A stretch of DNA of 64,000 nt from the NCBI RefSeq assembly GCF_900604485.1, contig NZ_UWOP01000002.1, positions 1 to 64,000 of the forward strand, given 5' to 3'. Positions 56,433 to 64,000 of this stretch are shown in pieces; the stretch's first letter is position 1; each line of letters starts with the position of its first letter. This stretch comes from Enterococcus mediterraneensis. GTDB lineage: Bacteria; Bacillota; Bacilli; Lactobacillales; Enterococcaceae. Below the pieces are notes generated by a model. That model had not been told where the DNA came from, did not search any database, and was given only the letters and a program-made list of their open reading frames with translations. The position numbers and the translations under genes were made by a program.

Positions 56433-57002
56433 TTAAGCACCCAGCCGGAAAGATTTTAGAGAAGTGGCTACTTCATCGTCAGTGATCCCGATATATCTTT
56501 TCGTGATCTCTTGAGAACTGTGATTGAAAATATACATCAAAATGGCGATATCTTTAAATTCTTGATAATGATGGTAGCCAAATGTCTTTCTTAGAGTATG
56601 GGTCCCTATATCGTGCCGATCCAATTTTTCAGCAGCATCAGTCAAAATTTTATAGACTGTGTTCCGTTTGATGTGCCCGCCTTGTTGACGGGAAGGAAAG
56701 AGCCAGTCTTCATCTTTCATATCTTTGATGTATTCATTGATCTCATAGCGGATATTTGTCAGAAAGAGAGGTTTTCTTTTTCTGGTTTTTTCTTCTATTA
56801 TATAGGGCTGATCACTGTAACGGACATCACCGACTTTCAGCTTCACGATGTCACCCATCCGAAGCCCATTGTTGATTCCAAATAAAAATAAAAATTCATT
56901 TCGCTTGCCGAACTCCGTTTTTGAAAGTTCGTGTTGAAAAAGAATAATATCTTTTTCCGTACGAAGGGGTTGGACGTTGTACGTCATTTTTGCTTTAGCC
57001 AA
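56433..57002 (-). CDS. Short tyrosine recombinase
   Basis: 189 residues. All catalytic residues are visible: Arg48 (NNGLRMGD), a lysine near 72, His135 and Arg138 (GTHTLRKTFGYH), His161 (FNHSS) and Tyr170 (KRYIGI). It lacks most of the N-terminal core-binding domain of phage integrases, giving it a minimal, invertase-like length. Members of this short type are found as stand-alone chromosomal genes in Lactobacillales. A perfect palindrome lies 134 bases upstream. No excisionase or phage gene is adjacent. Confidence 0.88.
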   Translation of the reverse strand: MAKAKMTYNVQPLRTEKDIILFQHELSKTEFGKRNEFLFLFGINNGLRMGDIVKLKVGDVRYSDQPYIIEEKTRKRKPLFLTNIRYEINEYIKDMKDEDWLFPSRQQGGHIKRNTVYKILTDAAEKLDRHDIGTHTLRKTFGYHHYQEFKDIAILMYIFNHSSQEITKRYIGITDDEVATSLKSFRLGA

Positions 57003-57472
57003 AAATCAAACCTCCTGGCATTCTTTTGCGTATTTATTTATGAAAATTCTGACTTCATCATTAAGAGAATTTTGTCTCGTTTTGATGAACTGAAAAAACG
57101 ATATTTCTAAAAATGGCGATTTAATAGGATTTTCAGTTCACTATTTTAAACAAAATAGTGAACTTATTATAGCACACTCATTTAATTAGTAAAGGATGGA
57201 TAAAAAAGACAAAAAACAAGTGATGTCGCAGAGGAGGATTCTAAGCCCATGTTTATATTTTTTATGAGTAGGTGTAGGTAACTTGATCTCTGAGTGCGTA
57301 TTTTTGAGAAACCCAATATTTAGTGGGAAAATACGTGTTTAAATGGCGATTTCTGTAATCTTTATCATAGAAAATCAAAATAATTTATTTAGCGTCCTTC
57401 AATCAAAAATGCTTGTGATATACTGAATATAAGGAAACTAGGTGAAAAACAACCTGAAAGGAGAGCGACAAA
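57003..57472. other. Intergenic region with palindrome and direct repeat
   Basis: No gene accepted. It holds the palindrome at 57136-57163 and two copies of AAATGGCGATTT (57111-57122 and 57341-57352). Confidence 0.5.
57136..57163. repeat. Perfect 12-bp inverted repeat upstream of the recombinase
   Basis: GTTCACTATTTT (57136-57147), AAAC, AAAATAGTGAAC (57152-57163). A 28-base palindrome without a T-tail; more like an operator or recombination site than a terminator. Confidence 0.7.
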
Positions 57473-57709
57473 ATGGAAGAATCGATTTTTTTTAATTTGG
57501 GAAATGCTATCGCTTCTAACTATGATACAAAGGAATTAGCCCGCACAGCTCAAATTGAATATTCAAAACGAAAGCTTGGAGGTCATTTAGTGATCGTAAA
57601 AGATCCTGAGACCGGTGAACAATTTCTTTTTGATACCAGTGATCAATTGGAATCAGCTGAAGACGGAAAACCATTTGTTGAACAATATATCGTGGAGCGG
57701 AAAGAATAG
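57473..57709 (+). CDS. Hypothetical small soluble protein
   Basis: 78 residues, acidic: NLGNAIASNYDTKELARTAQ, then GGHLVIVKDPETGEQFLFDT. GGAGAGCGAC precedes the ATG. It has an alpha/beta look with no membrane segment. I do not recognise a family. It stands alone before the glycerol dehydrogenase gene, 215 bases away. Confidence 0.65.
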   Translation: MEESIFFNLGNAIASNYDTKELARTAQIEYSKRKLGGHLVIVKDPETGEQFLFDTSDQLESAEDGKPFVEQYIVERKE

Positions 57710-57924
57710 CCTTTTTCGATTGGTGTATGCAGTTAGCAAAGAGTCAGAAAGTCATTTTTATTAGTGACAGATTTTTATGGTTATTGTTATTTTAAAAGCA
57801 AAATGTGTTGCGTTAAAATGTAAGGGTTTTCTTAGGTGGTGTGTTTCTACCGAACACAAACTAATTGGGTGAATGAAATTTGTTTTCTTCACTTTAATTA
57901 AATAAAAATTTTTGGAGGGTTCAC

Positions 57925-59025
57925 ATGGAAAAAGTATTTGCCAGTCCATCAAGGTATGTACAGGGTCGGGATGTTTTAACAACAGGGATCACGCATCTTC
58001 AAAGTTTGGGAAAGACACCTTTGTTGCTGTGTGACGACGTAGTCTGGGGAATCGTTGGTGAAAAATTCCAAATGAATTTGGAAAAAGCAAATATGCAAGT
58101 TACACGAGTCGAATTCAACGGCGAAGCATCAACAGTCGAGATCGATCGCGTCAGTGAAATCGGGAGATCCAATAATTGTGATCTAGTCATTGGTTTAGGC
58201 GGCGGAAAAACGATCGATGTGGCCAAAGCCATTAGTGATAATTTGGAAATGCCAGTGGCGATCCTTCCAACGATTGCGTCCACTGATGCTCCAACCTCTG
58301 CTTTATCTGTTATTTATTCGGAAGAAGGAACCTTTGAGAAATACTTATTTTACAAAAAGAATCCAGAATTGGTATTGGTGGACACTTCAGTGATCGCAAA
58401 AGCTCCTTGTCGATTATTAGCTTCCGGGATCGCGGATGCTTTAGCAACATGGGTAGAAGGTCGATCAGTCATTGAAGCCCACGGGTCAACAATGAGTGGT
58501 GGTGCGCCAACATTAGCTGCCGAAGCGATCGCTGCAAAATGTGAAGAGGTTTTATTCGAAAATGGTCTTCAGGCTTTCGAAGCCTGTCGCGCAAATGTTG
58601 TTTCACCAGCGTTAGAAGCCGTGGTAGAAGCGAACACATTGCTCAGCGGGATCGGTTTTGAAAGCTGTGGACTTGCTGCGGCACATGCGATCCATAACGG
58701 GTTCACTGCATTACATGGAGAGATCCATAGTTTGACTCACGGTGAAAAAGTGGCCTATGGGACATTAACACAACTGTTTTTAGAAAATAAACCGAAGGAA
58801 ATGTTGGATCGCTTCATCTATTTCTATCAAGCTCTTGATCTGCCGACAACATTGCAAGATTTGAAGTTGGAGGGTGTTTCTTATGGTGATTTGCTGAAGG
58901 TCGGTAAATTGGCGACTCAAGAAGGAGAGACTATCCATCAAATGGCTGAAAAATTCACCGCCGAAGATGTTACTGACGCACTTTTTGCAGTTGATGCGTA
59001 CGTTCGGTCGTTGAGGAATGGATAA
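57925..59025 (+). CDS. gldA: Glycerol dehydrogenase
   Basis: 366 residues. It oxidises glycerol to dihydroxyacetone with NAD+ (or reduces the product). Iron-containing-alcohol-dehydrogenase superfamily. NAD motif DLVIGLGGGKTIDVAKA (about 89-105), STDAPTSALSVIY (about 118), and zinc ligands in ASGIADALATWVE (Asp), AAAHAIHNG and HSLTHGEKVAYG (His). GGAGGGTTCAC precedes the ATG. No dihydroxyacetone kinase genes are adjacent. Confidence 0.93.
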   Translation: MEKVFASPSRYVQGRDVLTTGITHLQSLGKTPLLLCDDVVWGIVGEKFQMNLEKANMQVTRVEFNGEASTVEIDRVSEIGRSNNCDLVIGLGGGKTIDVAKAISDNLEMPVAILPTIASTDAPTSALSVIYSEEGTFEKYLFYKKNPELVLVDTSVIAKAPCRLLASGIADALATWVEGRSVIEAHGSTMSGGAPTLAAEAIAAKCEEVLFENGLQAFEACRANVVSPALEAVVEANTLLSGIGFESCGLAAAHAIHNGFTALHGEIHSLTHGEKVAYGTLTQLFLENKPKEMLDRFIYFYQALDLPTTLQDLKLEGVSYGDLLKVGKLATQEGETIHQMAEKFTAEDVTDALFAVDAYVRSLRNG

Positions 59026-59073
59026 GTAATGATCAATTGGTCCATTTAACGGAGACAAAGAGGAAAAAGGGGT

Positions 59074-59289
59074 ATTGATCCGCAATCAATCAATGAGATT
59101 TCTGAACTATATAAAAGCGTAGACTGGACGAATTACACAAATAATACCAAAAGATTGTCCAAAGCTTTTGATAAATCTGAATATGTGATAAAACGTGATG
59201 AAAAAGACAAAATCAACGCTTTTGTTCGGTGGATCACTGATTTTAGCTGTTTTAGCATTCAGTCACCGTTGGTTGCTCGTGATCATTAA
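59074..59289 (+). pseudogene. GNAT acetyltransferase remnant
   Basis: The frame reads IDPQSINEISELYKSVDWTN, then NTKRLSKAFDKSEYVIKRDE and INAFVRWITD, before degenerating to a stop at 59287-59289. That is the N-terminal half of a small GNAT acetyltransferase (ELYKSVGW..Y..NPKRLSKAF..S). The acetyl-CoA-binding half is gone and no start codon or ribosome binding site remains. Confidence 0.7.
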
Positions 59290-59649
59290 AGGAAACAAAA
59301 AAGGTGAGTTGAAGTTCAAACCATATTATTATGACAGCCCTTAAGCAAATCTTTTTGTGATTAAATAAGTTTCTGAAAGCACTGGAAATAAAAGAATATT
59401 TACAAAAGCGTGTATGAGGAAAGCGCCATTTGAAGGTTGACCTGATCCAAAAAGTTAGACTTTTATGGAGTGGAGAAATCCACTCCTTTTTCATATGCTA
59501 AAAATTATATTTTTAAGCAATTGCTACTGTTTTATGAAATTGGACTGGATTTTGCTAGTTCGATTTTTATTTAATTTATTATTGTAATAGATATAGCAAT
59601 CGTTCCTTTCAGATTATTCCAAATCGGAAAACTTCTAACTTTAAAAACT
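59290..59649. other. Intergenic region without a gene
   Basis: It holds a hairpin GGAGTGGA / TCCACTCC plus T5 (59467-59491), a terminator on the plus strand. Nothing else is convincing. Confidence 0.5.
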
Positions 59650-59856
59650 TCATCGATTTAACCATAATATACCGAATCCGATGATCATTATCACTCCACC
59701 CCATAAAAATTGCCAGAACATACTCCGATCACCTAACATCCAACGAAAAAGGAAAAATTTTCTGCCAAACGCAAATAATAACAGGCCGATCGTAAAAACG
59801 ATAAATCCAGTAAAGCCTAAGGGATTATTGTTGTATTCATTTATCAATTGATCCAT
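59650..59856 (-). CDS. Small membrane protein
   Basis: 68 residues with two hydrophobic segments (about 14-30 and 47-65). The loop GRKFFLFRWMLGDRSMFWQF between them is basic. GGAGTAAC precedes the ATG. It resembles small immunity-like or YidE-like hypothetical membrane proteins of lactic acid bacteria, but I cannot name a family. Confidence 0.6.
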   Translation of the reverse strand: MDQLINEYNNNPLGFTGFIVFTIGLLLFAFGRKFFLFRWMLGDRSMFWQFLWGGVIMIIGFGILWLNR

Positions 59857-60252
59857 GATGTTACTCCATTCATTTGAATTCTAGTCAGAAAATTTTTTGC
59901 CACATCTATTATCCAACGAGTTTATACGTGGTTAAGTGGGTAAACAAGGAATCTGACTGTGTACAGTTTTTACTTTAGTATCTGTACTCCGATAGTATAC
60001 AGGTGTAGCTGTAAGGTTACTATAAGTTGCCATACGGGTAATCAAATGATAGAGGAAGGGAAAAGAAAAATCAATGTAAAGGGCAAAAGACTAAATTTTT
60101 TTAAGTTATAGATAATACACTTGCGGAAGTATTCCTTAGATTTATTAGCTTTTATGTACAAAATAATGATCTTATTTTATATTGTTATATGACCTTAATG
60201 CTAAACTGGAAAAGGAAAGCCGTCAACAAAGTACATAACTAGGAGCATAGGG
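59857..60252. other. Intergenic region without a gene
   Basis: CTGTACTCC...GTATACAG (59982-60002) is a short imperfect dyad of the kind MerR-type regulators bind, but no such regulator is adjacent. Otherwise I see nothing beyond AT-rich sequence. Confidence 0.4.
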
Positions 60253-60663
60253 ATGAGAAAACAGAGTATTGAGTGTTGGATTTATAACAAAGACTTAAAA
60301 AAGTTTTTACTGTTGGAGGTAAAAACACAGGATCTGCAATTTTGGCAGCCGGTAACCGGTGGGATCGAACAGGACGAAACGCCTGAAGAAGCTGCAATTC
60401 GCGAAATATGGGAAGAAACAGGTTTGAAAATAAATAGACAGTCTATTTTCGAACTAGGCACCCAGATTGTTCCAATAAATGAGACATTGATCATAGAAAA
60501 GACTCTTTTTTTGACATCGGTTGTTGAAGATGAGGTTCGTATTTCCAATGAACATGTCGATTGGAGATGGGAAGACTGTCAGCGTATTCATGATTTTCTT
60601 TATTGGGAGAATAATAAAAGCAGTTTCAAATTAGCAGTGGAGCTTGTGGGGGGAAAGTTGTAG
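60253..60663 (+). CDS. Nudix hydrolase
   Basis: 136 residues. The Nudix box GX5EX7REUXEEXGU is complete in GGIEQDETPEEAAIREIWEE plus TGL (about 36-58). Nudix enzymes cleave nucleoside diphosphates linked to another group and need Mg2+. The dihydroneopterin-triphosphate-pyrophosphatase-like look (VTGGIEQ..., WRWEDCQRI) suggests a nucleotide substrate, but it cannot be named. Single gene. Confidence 0.9.
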   Translation: MRKQSIECWIYNKDLKKFLLLEVKTQDLQFWQPVTGGIEQDETPEEAAIREIWEETGLKINRQSIFELGTQIVPINETLIIEKTLFLTSVVEDEVRISNEHVDWRWEDCQRIHDFLYWENNKSSFKLAVELVGGKL

Positions 60664-60828
60664 ATACTGTAATTGAAGAAGTAAGAGCAGATATCCAATG
60701 AACTAGGTATTGAAACGTATATTGATTTAAGACAAATATAGTTTAAAAAATCGGCCAAAAGAAGGAGTTTTTTCTACTGAATGTATGGTATTGTTTATAT
60801 ACTTACTTAGGAAAAAGGAGTTTACAAG

Positions 60829-61200
60829 ATGAGTTGTTTAGGAAATATTATTTGGTTCATTTTTGGCGGATTAGCAGGTGCTATCAGCTGGTTTCTCGCT
60901 GGCTGTTTATGGTGTATCACGATTGTGGGAATCCCTGTTGGCAAACAGTGTTTTAAATTAGCCTCGATGTCATTAGCACCTTTTGGAAAAGAAGTCGTTT
61001 ATGAGGGGAATGGAGTCTCAGTTATTCTAAATATTATTTGGCTGTTGGTTTCTGGGATCCCGTTGGCGTTAGCTCACGTCGCAAGTGCCATTTTATTGGC
61101 AATCACGATCATCGGTATCCCATTTGCTAGCCAATCATTAAAGATGGCTCGCTTAGCATTGATGCCGTTTGGTGCGAGAATCATCTATACTGATCGTTAG
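60829..61200 (+). CDS. YccF family membrane protein
   Basis: 123 residues. Two similar halves, each a hydrophobic hairpin ending in a conserved turn: ITIVGIPVGKQCFKLASMSLAPFG and ITIIGIPFASQSLKMARLAL plus MPFG. This internal duplication is the YccF signature. The function is unknown. AAAGGAG precedes the ATG; a terminator follows the gene. Confidence 0.9.
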   Translation: MSCLGNIIWFIFGGLAGAISWFLAGCLWCITIVGIPVGKQCFKLASMSLAPFGKEVVYEGNGVSVILNIIWLLVSGIPLALAHVASAILLAITIIGIPFASQSLKMARLALMPFGARIIYTDR

Positions 61201-61260
61201 GAAATTTTGATTTGTCGAACCAGTAGTTTTTGAGGATATAAGATTTCATGTTTTAAAAAT

Positions 61261-61306
61261 AAAAAGTGCTGAAAACCTTGATGTGGTGGTTTTCAGCACT
61301 TTTTCT
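61261..61306 (+). terminator. Terminator after the YccF gene
   Basis: AAAAAGTGCTGAAAACC / GGTTTTCAGCACTTTTT, a perfect 17-bp stem; usable in both directions. Confidence 0.9.
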
Positions 61307-61383
61307 GGTGTTAACAGATGGAACAACACCAACAGAAGTGAAGCGGGAGCAGAAAAATCTTCTGTGTCATTTTCGTAGAAAGA

Positions 61384-61863
61384 TTAATTGATCCTATAAG
61401 AATATTCCATCTCAAAAATTCTGCACTTGCGGATGTTCTGTTCAGCCTGTTTTTTAGTTTCGTAAATCGCGGCTTCTAACCGATGACTGCCTACTGAAAG
61501 AAACGGGCTGTTTTTATCCTCGTTTACATTGAAGCCAAATGATCGCAGTGTTGCTTTTGTTGCCGGCATCACTTGTTTTCCATCTAAATAAATCGCGGTA
61601 TAGTACTTGTTGGGCAGGTTATCAAAGGTAAAAATGATTTCACCAGTTTTTAACTGGGCTAGATTGATTTTTCTTCCGATATCCTGATAATCGGGATCAA
61701 GGTTATTAACTTCGGAAATCGTAAATATTATAGGGAAATCTGCTTTTGGGGATGAGACGCAGGTTTCCTCCTTGGTACTATTCTTACTCCGTCTATCAAA
61801 GCTAAGGAATAGGACACTAATCAACAAAATAATCAGAAACAAGAACGCTACGAGTTTCTTCAC
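61384..61863 (-). CDS. Hypothetical membrane-anchored extracellular protein
   Basis: 159 residues. Residues 1-23 (KKLVAFLFLIILLISVLFL) are a single membrane anchor. The outer domain looks beta-rich (AQLKTGEIIFTFDNLPNKYY, then SVGSHRLEAAIYETKKQAEQ), with two cysteines (about 35 and 146) that could pair. I do not recognise the family. AAGGAGGATCG precedes the ATG. Confidence 0.65.
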   Translation of the reverse strand: MKKLVAFLFLIILLISVLFLSFDRRSKNSTKEETCVSSPKADFPIIFTISEVNNLDPDYQDIGRKINLAQLKTGEIIFTFDNLPNKYYTAIYLDGKQVMPATKATLRSFGFNVNEDKNSPFLSVGSHRLEAAIYETKKQAEQNIRKCRIFEMEYSYRIN

Positions 61864-62237
61864 AGATCGATCCTCCTTTAGTATGAAAAATTTTTGAATC
61901 TGAGACGATTATCTTCAAAAACGAAAATATCTTTCCTGAGAGTGTTGATTTCAGAAAAAGCATACAGCTAAAAGAAATCGTTATCAATGAAACAAAAAGT
62001 ATTTAATTATCTGGTCATCGAACACTTTTTTATACTCTTTCGTCAAGGTCAGTTTATTCTTGTTTTTCACGTTGGATTTTTCAAAAAAGATACTTTAAAA
62101 AGGATTGTATTGTAAGCGGTTTTATGATAACGTCCTTTATAGAAAGATAAATGACGAGAAGATTATAACGGATTTGATTAAGGACAAACAACAAGCAGAG
62201 GATTTATTGATATGGTTTGAGAAAATGGAGGGCATTC
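61864..62237. other. Gap with a possible broken small ORF
   Basis: A frame ending at 62248 reads INDEKIITDLIKDKQQAEDL, then IWFEKMEGIHEK. It looks coding and overlaps the next start codon, but it opens only after a stop at 62096 and lacks a start codon. It is probably the tail of a lost gene. Confidence 0.4.
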
Positions 62238-62507
62238 ATGAAAAGTAAAGACTCTCATTTAGGCGTCTATGTAGCAATTCTTCTCTACGGTCTGATACCA
62301 AGAATTACTATAAATCTACACTTTTTTAATTCAGAATCAAGATCTTCCATTGTCAGTATGGTTACCATTCTCATGTTCGTGATCGCTTATCAAAAGACTG
62401 AGAAAGGAAAGTGGGAGCGTCTTGATCTAGGAAATATGGTATTGGCAGCTTATGTACTATGTATTTTATTCACCATTATTCAGTTTTTACCGACTGAATT
62501 CATGTAG
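62238..62507 (+). CDS. Small membrane protein with three hydrophobic segments
   Basis: 89 residues from the ATG at 62238 (TGGAGGGCATTC upstream). Hydrophobic segments lie at about 9-25, 37-54 and 67-86. No family recognised. A second small membrane ORF follows 110 bases later, possibly in the same unit. Confidence 0.6.
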   Translation: MKSKDSHLGVYVAILLYGLIPRITINLHFFNSESRSSIVSMVTILMFVIAYQKTEKGKWERLDLGNMVLAAYVLCILFTIIQFLPTEFM

Positions 62508-62617
62508 TAGGCAGTAAAGGAGAAGGCTAAAGATAGAAGAACATAGATTTGTTGCAATTTTGAAAAGAAACTTGGTTACGAGGACTCAAATCAAAACCAA
62601 AGGCAGGACACATTTTC

Positions 62618-62779
62618 GTGGGTAAGCTGATTTTGGCGACTTATACTATTGCTGTATTGTTGCTTTATCTAAAGTTTAGAAAACACAGGAATAAGGAGAC
62701 GAAAACAATCTTTATTTTAGCGCTGATTGCTTGGGTCGCCTTGTTCTGTCTTTTCTACAGTATTCCAGGATATTTGTAA
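62618..62779 (+). CDS. Small two-segment membrane protein, GTG start
   Basis: 53 residues: VGKLILATYTIAVLLLYLKF, a basic turn (RKHRNKETK), then IFILALIAWVALFCLFY. AGGCAGGA lies about 9 bases before the GTG. Too short for most gene calls, but the helix-turn-helix-in-membrane pattern and spacing are convincing. The function is unknown. Confidence 0.5.
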   Translation: MGKLILATYTIAVLLLYLKFRKHRNKETKTIFILALIAWVALFCLFYSIPGYL

Positions 62780-62810
62780 CTAATTTTGCTTTTTAAATCC
62801 ACATCACGTT

Positions 62811-62848
62811 AAAAAGCCCGCCGATCCTGAGATCAACGGGCTTTTTTT
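62811..62848. terminator. Bidirectional terminator
   Basis: AAAAAGCCCG / CGGGCTTTTT with an inner GATC/GATC pairing, serving the small membrane genes and the converging methyltransferase gene. Confidence 0.85.
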
Positions 62849-62926
62849 GTCCAGTAAAATAATTAAAATCTACATTCTAACTAATGAATGGGACCAATAT
62901 AGAACATCTACTTCCGGTATTTAGAA

Positions 62927-63529
62927 TTATGCTTTCTTCCCAGTCGCCAAGAAAAGTGACGCGTCTTGGTGCATAAACAGTTTTTCCCCATGATGGAAAG
63001 TGTGGCTGGTGACAGAAGAGAAGCCGGCTGCTTTTAACTTCTGATGTAATTCTTGCTGGTCAAATCCATTGTGGACCTTTGGATGATTGATTCGATCGTT
63101 TTTATCAAAATCCACGATCATCAGCTGTCCTTCAGGAGCTAAAAGTTCATAGAGTTTCTTTAAAATAGTTTCTGTATCAGGAATATGTAAAAGAACCAGT
63201 GAAACGAGGATCACATCGGCTTTGACAGTAGGAAATGAAACCGAAGCGTCAGCATGAATCGTTCGTACGTTTTTCAGATTCGCTGTATTGATTTTTTCTT
63301 CTGCCATTTTCAGCATCGTTTCCGCAGCGTCCGCAATAATCAACTCTTTAAAAGCATCAGCAAAAGGCAAGCTGACAAGTCCAGTGCCGCCACCGTAATC
63401 AAGTAAAACTTTTTGATTGGTGTTTACAGGGAAATACTTTACTACTTCCTCACGGATAATTGCAGCTAATGCCTGCCGGTCTGGTGTGTCGTAATGGTTC
63501 GCTATCGTATCAAAAATATTTTTTGTCAA
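62927..63529 (-). CDS. Class I SAM-dependent methyltransferase
   Basis: 200 residues. Motif I is VLLDYGGGTGLVSLPFA (about 41-57), the acidic loop IIADAAETMLKMA (about 64), motif III-like ADVILVSLVLLHIPD (about 104) and LLAPEGQLMIVDFDK (about 128-142). This is the UbiE/Methyltransf_11-type fold for small molecules. The substrate is unknown. AAGGAGATATT precedes the ATG. Confidence 0.85.
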   Translation of the reverse strand: MTKNIFDTIANHYDTPDRQALAAIIREEVVKYFPVNTNQKVLLDYGGGTGLVSLPFADAFKELIIADAAETMLKMAEEKINTANLKNVRTIHADASVSFPTVKADVILVSLVLLHIPDTETILKKLYELLAPEGQLMIVDFDKNDRINHPKVHNGFDQQELHQKLKAAGFSSVTSHTFHHGEKLFMHQDASLFLATGKKA

Positions 63530-63633
63530 AAGAATATCTCCTTACTGATGGTTACAAATTTTACTCATTATACCACATATAAGTGTGCTTCAAATGCTAT
63601 ACTTACATCAAAGAAGCGATCAATGGAGGAAAT

Positions 63634-64000
63634 ATGGAGATTATTTTTGTAAAAGAACCTGCAGAAAAGAGCAGATGCGTGCAGGAAGTATTGTTGGATC
63701 TACCTGAATGGTTTGGTCTGCCTGAATCAACACAAGAATACATCGAAAAATCAAAGGAGTTTCCTTTATGGTGCGTGAAGAAAGAAGAAGAGTATCTTGG
63801 ATTTATCAGCCTTTCTTCAACCAGTGAAGACACAGCAGAGATTTATTGTATGGGTGTCAAAAAAGAAGCGCATCATCAAGGAATAGGGAAGCAACTTTTT
63901 CATACGGCAGAAGAATATGCAAAAAAGCAGTATAAATTTCTGCAAGTAAAAACGGTCGATGAAGGGCTTTATCCGCAATATGATCAAACAATCCGTTTTT
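63634..64000 (+). CDS. GNAT family N-acetyltransferase, cut by window end
   Basis: At least 122 residues from the ATG at 63634 (ATGGAGGAAAT upstream). EIYCMGVKKEAHHQGIGKQL (about 68-87) carries the acetyl-CoA-binding QGIGKQL box. The C-terminus (ending ...YPQYDQTIRF in the window) continues outside. Three other GNAT loci are in this window (42718, 54488 and the remnant at 59074). Confidence 0.85.
   Translation, partial: MEIIFVKEPAEKSRCVQEVLLDLPEWFGLPESTQEYIEKSKEFPLWCVKKEEEYLGFISLSSTSEDTAEIYCMGVKKEAHHQGIGKQLFHTAEEYAKKQYKFLQVKTVDEGLYPQYDQTIRF

Noticed and set aside
61987-62115. 42-codon ORF MKQKVFNYLVIEHFF...
   Set aside because: No ribosome binding site and no family; possible relic only.

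Overview
The window reads as Enterococcus-type chromosome (low-GC Firmicute). The evidence is an IS1216-like end, the AmaP/DUF2273/Gls24 stress cluster, an AlsS/AlsD acetoin pathway, an oleate hydratase, strong GGAGG ribosome binding sites and U-tailed hairpin terminators throughout. I do not assign a species. A complete leucine/isoleucine/valine pathway is notable because several well-known enterococci require these amino acids. No rRNA, tRNA or CRISPR array was seen.

Layout. 1-7.3 kb is a visibly AT-rich accessory block: the end of an IS6-family (IS1216-like) element, a ClbS/DfsB-like protein, an AbiJ-like protein, an AbrB/Doc toxin-antitoxin pair, a SEFIR-domain protein, a plasmid-type serine resolvase with a res-like palindrome, and several degraded small genes. 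7.3-19.6 kb is mostly housekeeping: a deleted DJ-1/PfpI pseudogene, a DUF305 protein, uvrC, a doubly broken pseudogene, serC-serA-DUF1015, a YitT protein, a HAD phosphatase, and an ABC-F ATPase behind a possible attenuator. 19.8-30.1 kb holds ilvD1, a SufT-like gene, ilvD2 plus a BASS transporter, and leuABCD. 30.3-47.8 kb holds a VOC protein, a divergent ClpP, oleate hydratase, a zinc alcohol dehydrogenase, a sugar ABC transporter without its ATPase, a CorA transporter, the alkaline-shock cluster, alsS-alsD and a nucleoside transporter. 48.4-54.4 kb is ilvB-ilvN-ilvC-ilvA-ilvE. 54.5-64 kb holds acetyltransferases, a PadR/HAAS pair, a short tyrosine recombinase, glycerol dehydrogenase, a Nudix hydrolase, a YccF protein, small membrane proteins and a methyltransferase.

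How the genes work together. Branched-chain amino acid synthesis is split into three transcription units: ilvD2-BASS, leuABCD and ilvBNCA(E). Each begins with a short leader peptide rich in Ile/Val/Leu codons, followed by mutually exclusive hairpins ending in a U-tailed terminator. No T-box was seen. CodY-like boxes lie near the promoters. The logic I infer is that a ribosome stalled at the Ile/Val/Leu codons leaves segment 1 free, which lets an antiterminator form. The catabolic acetolactate synthase (alsS-alsD) competes for the same pyruvate but is separately controlled, with a perfect-consensus cre site upstream. The BASS transporter under branched-chain control and the SufT-like Fe-S protein beside two dehydratase genes are natural partners of this pathway.
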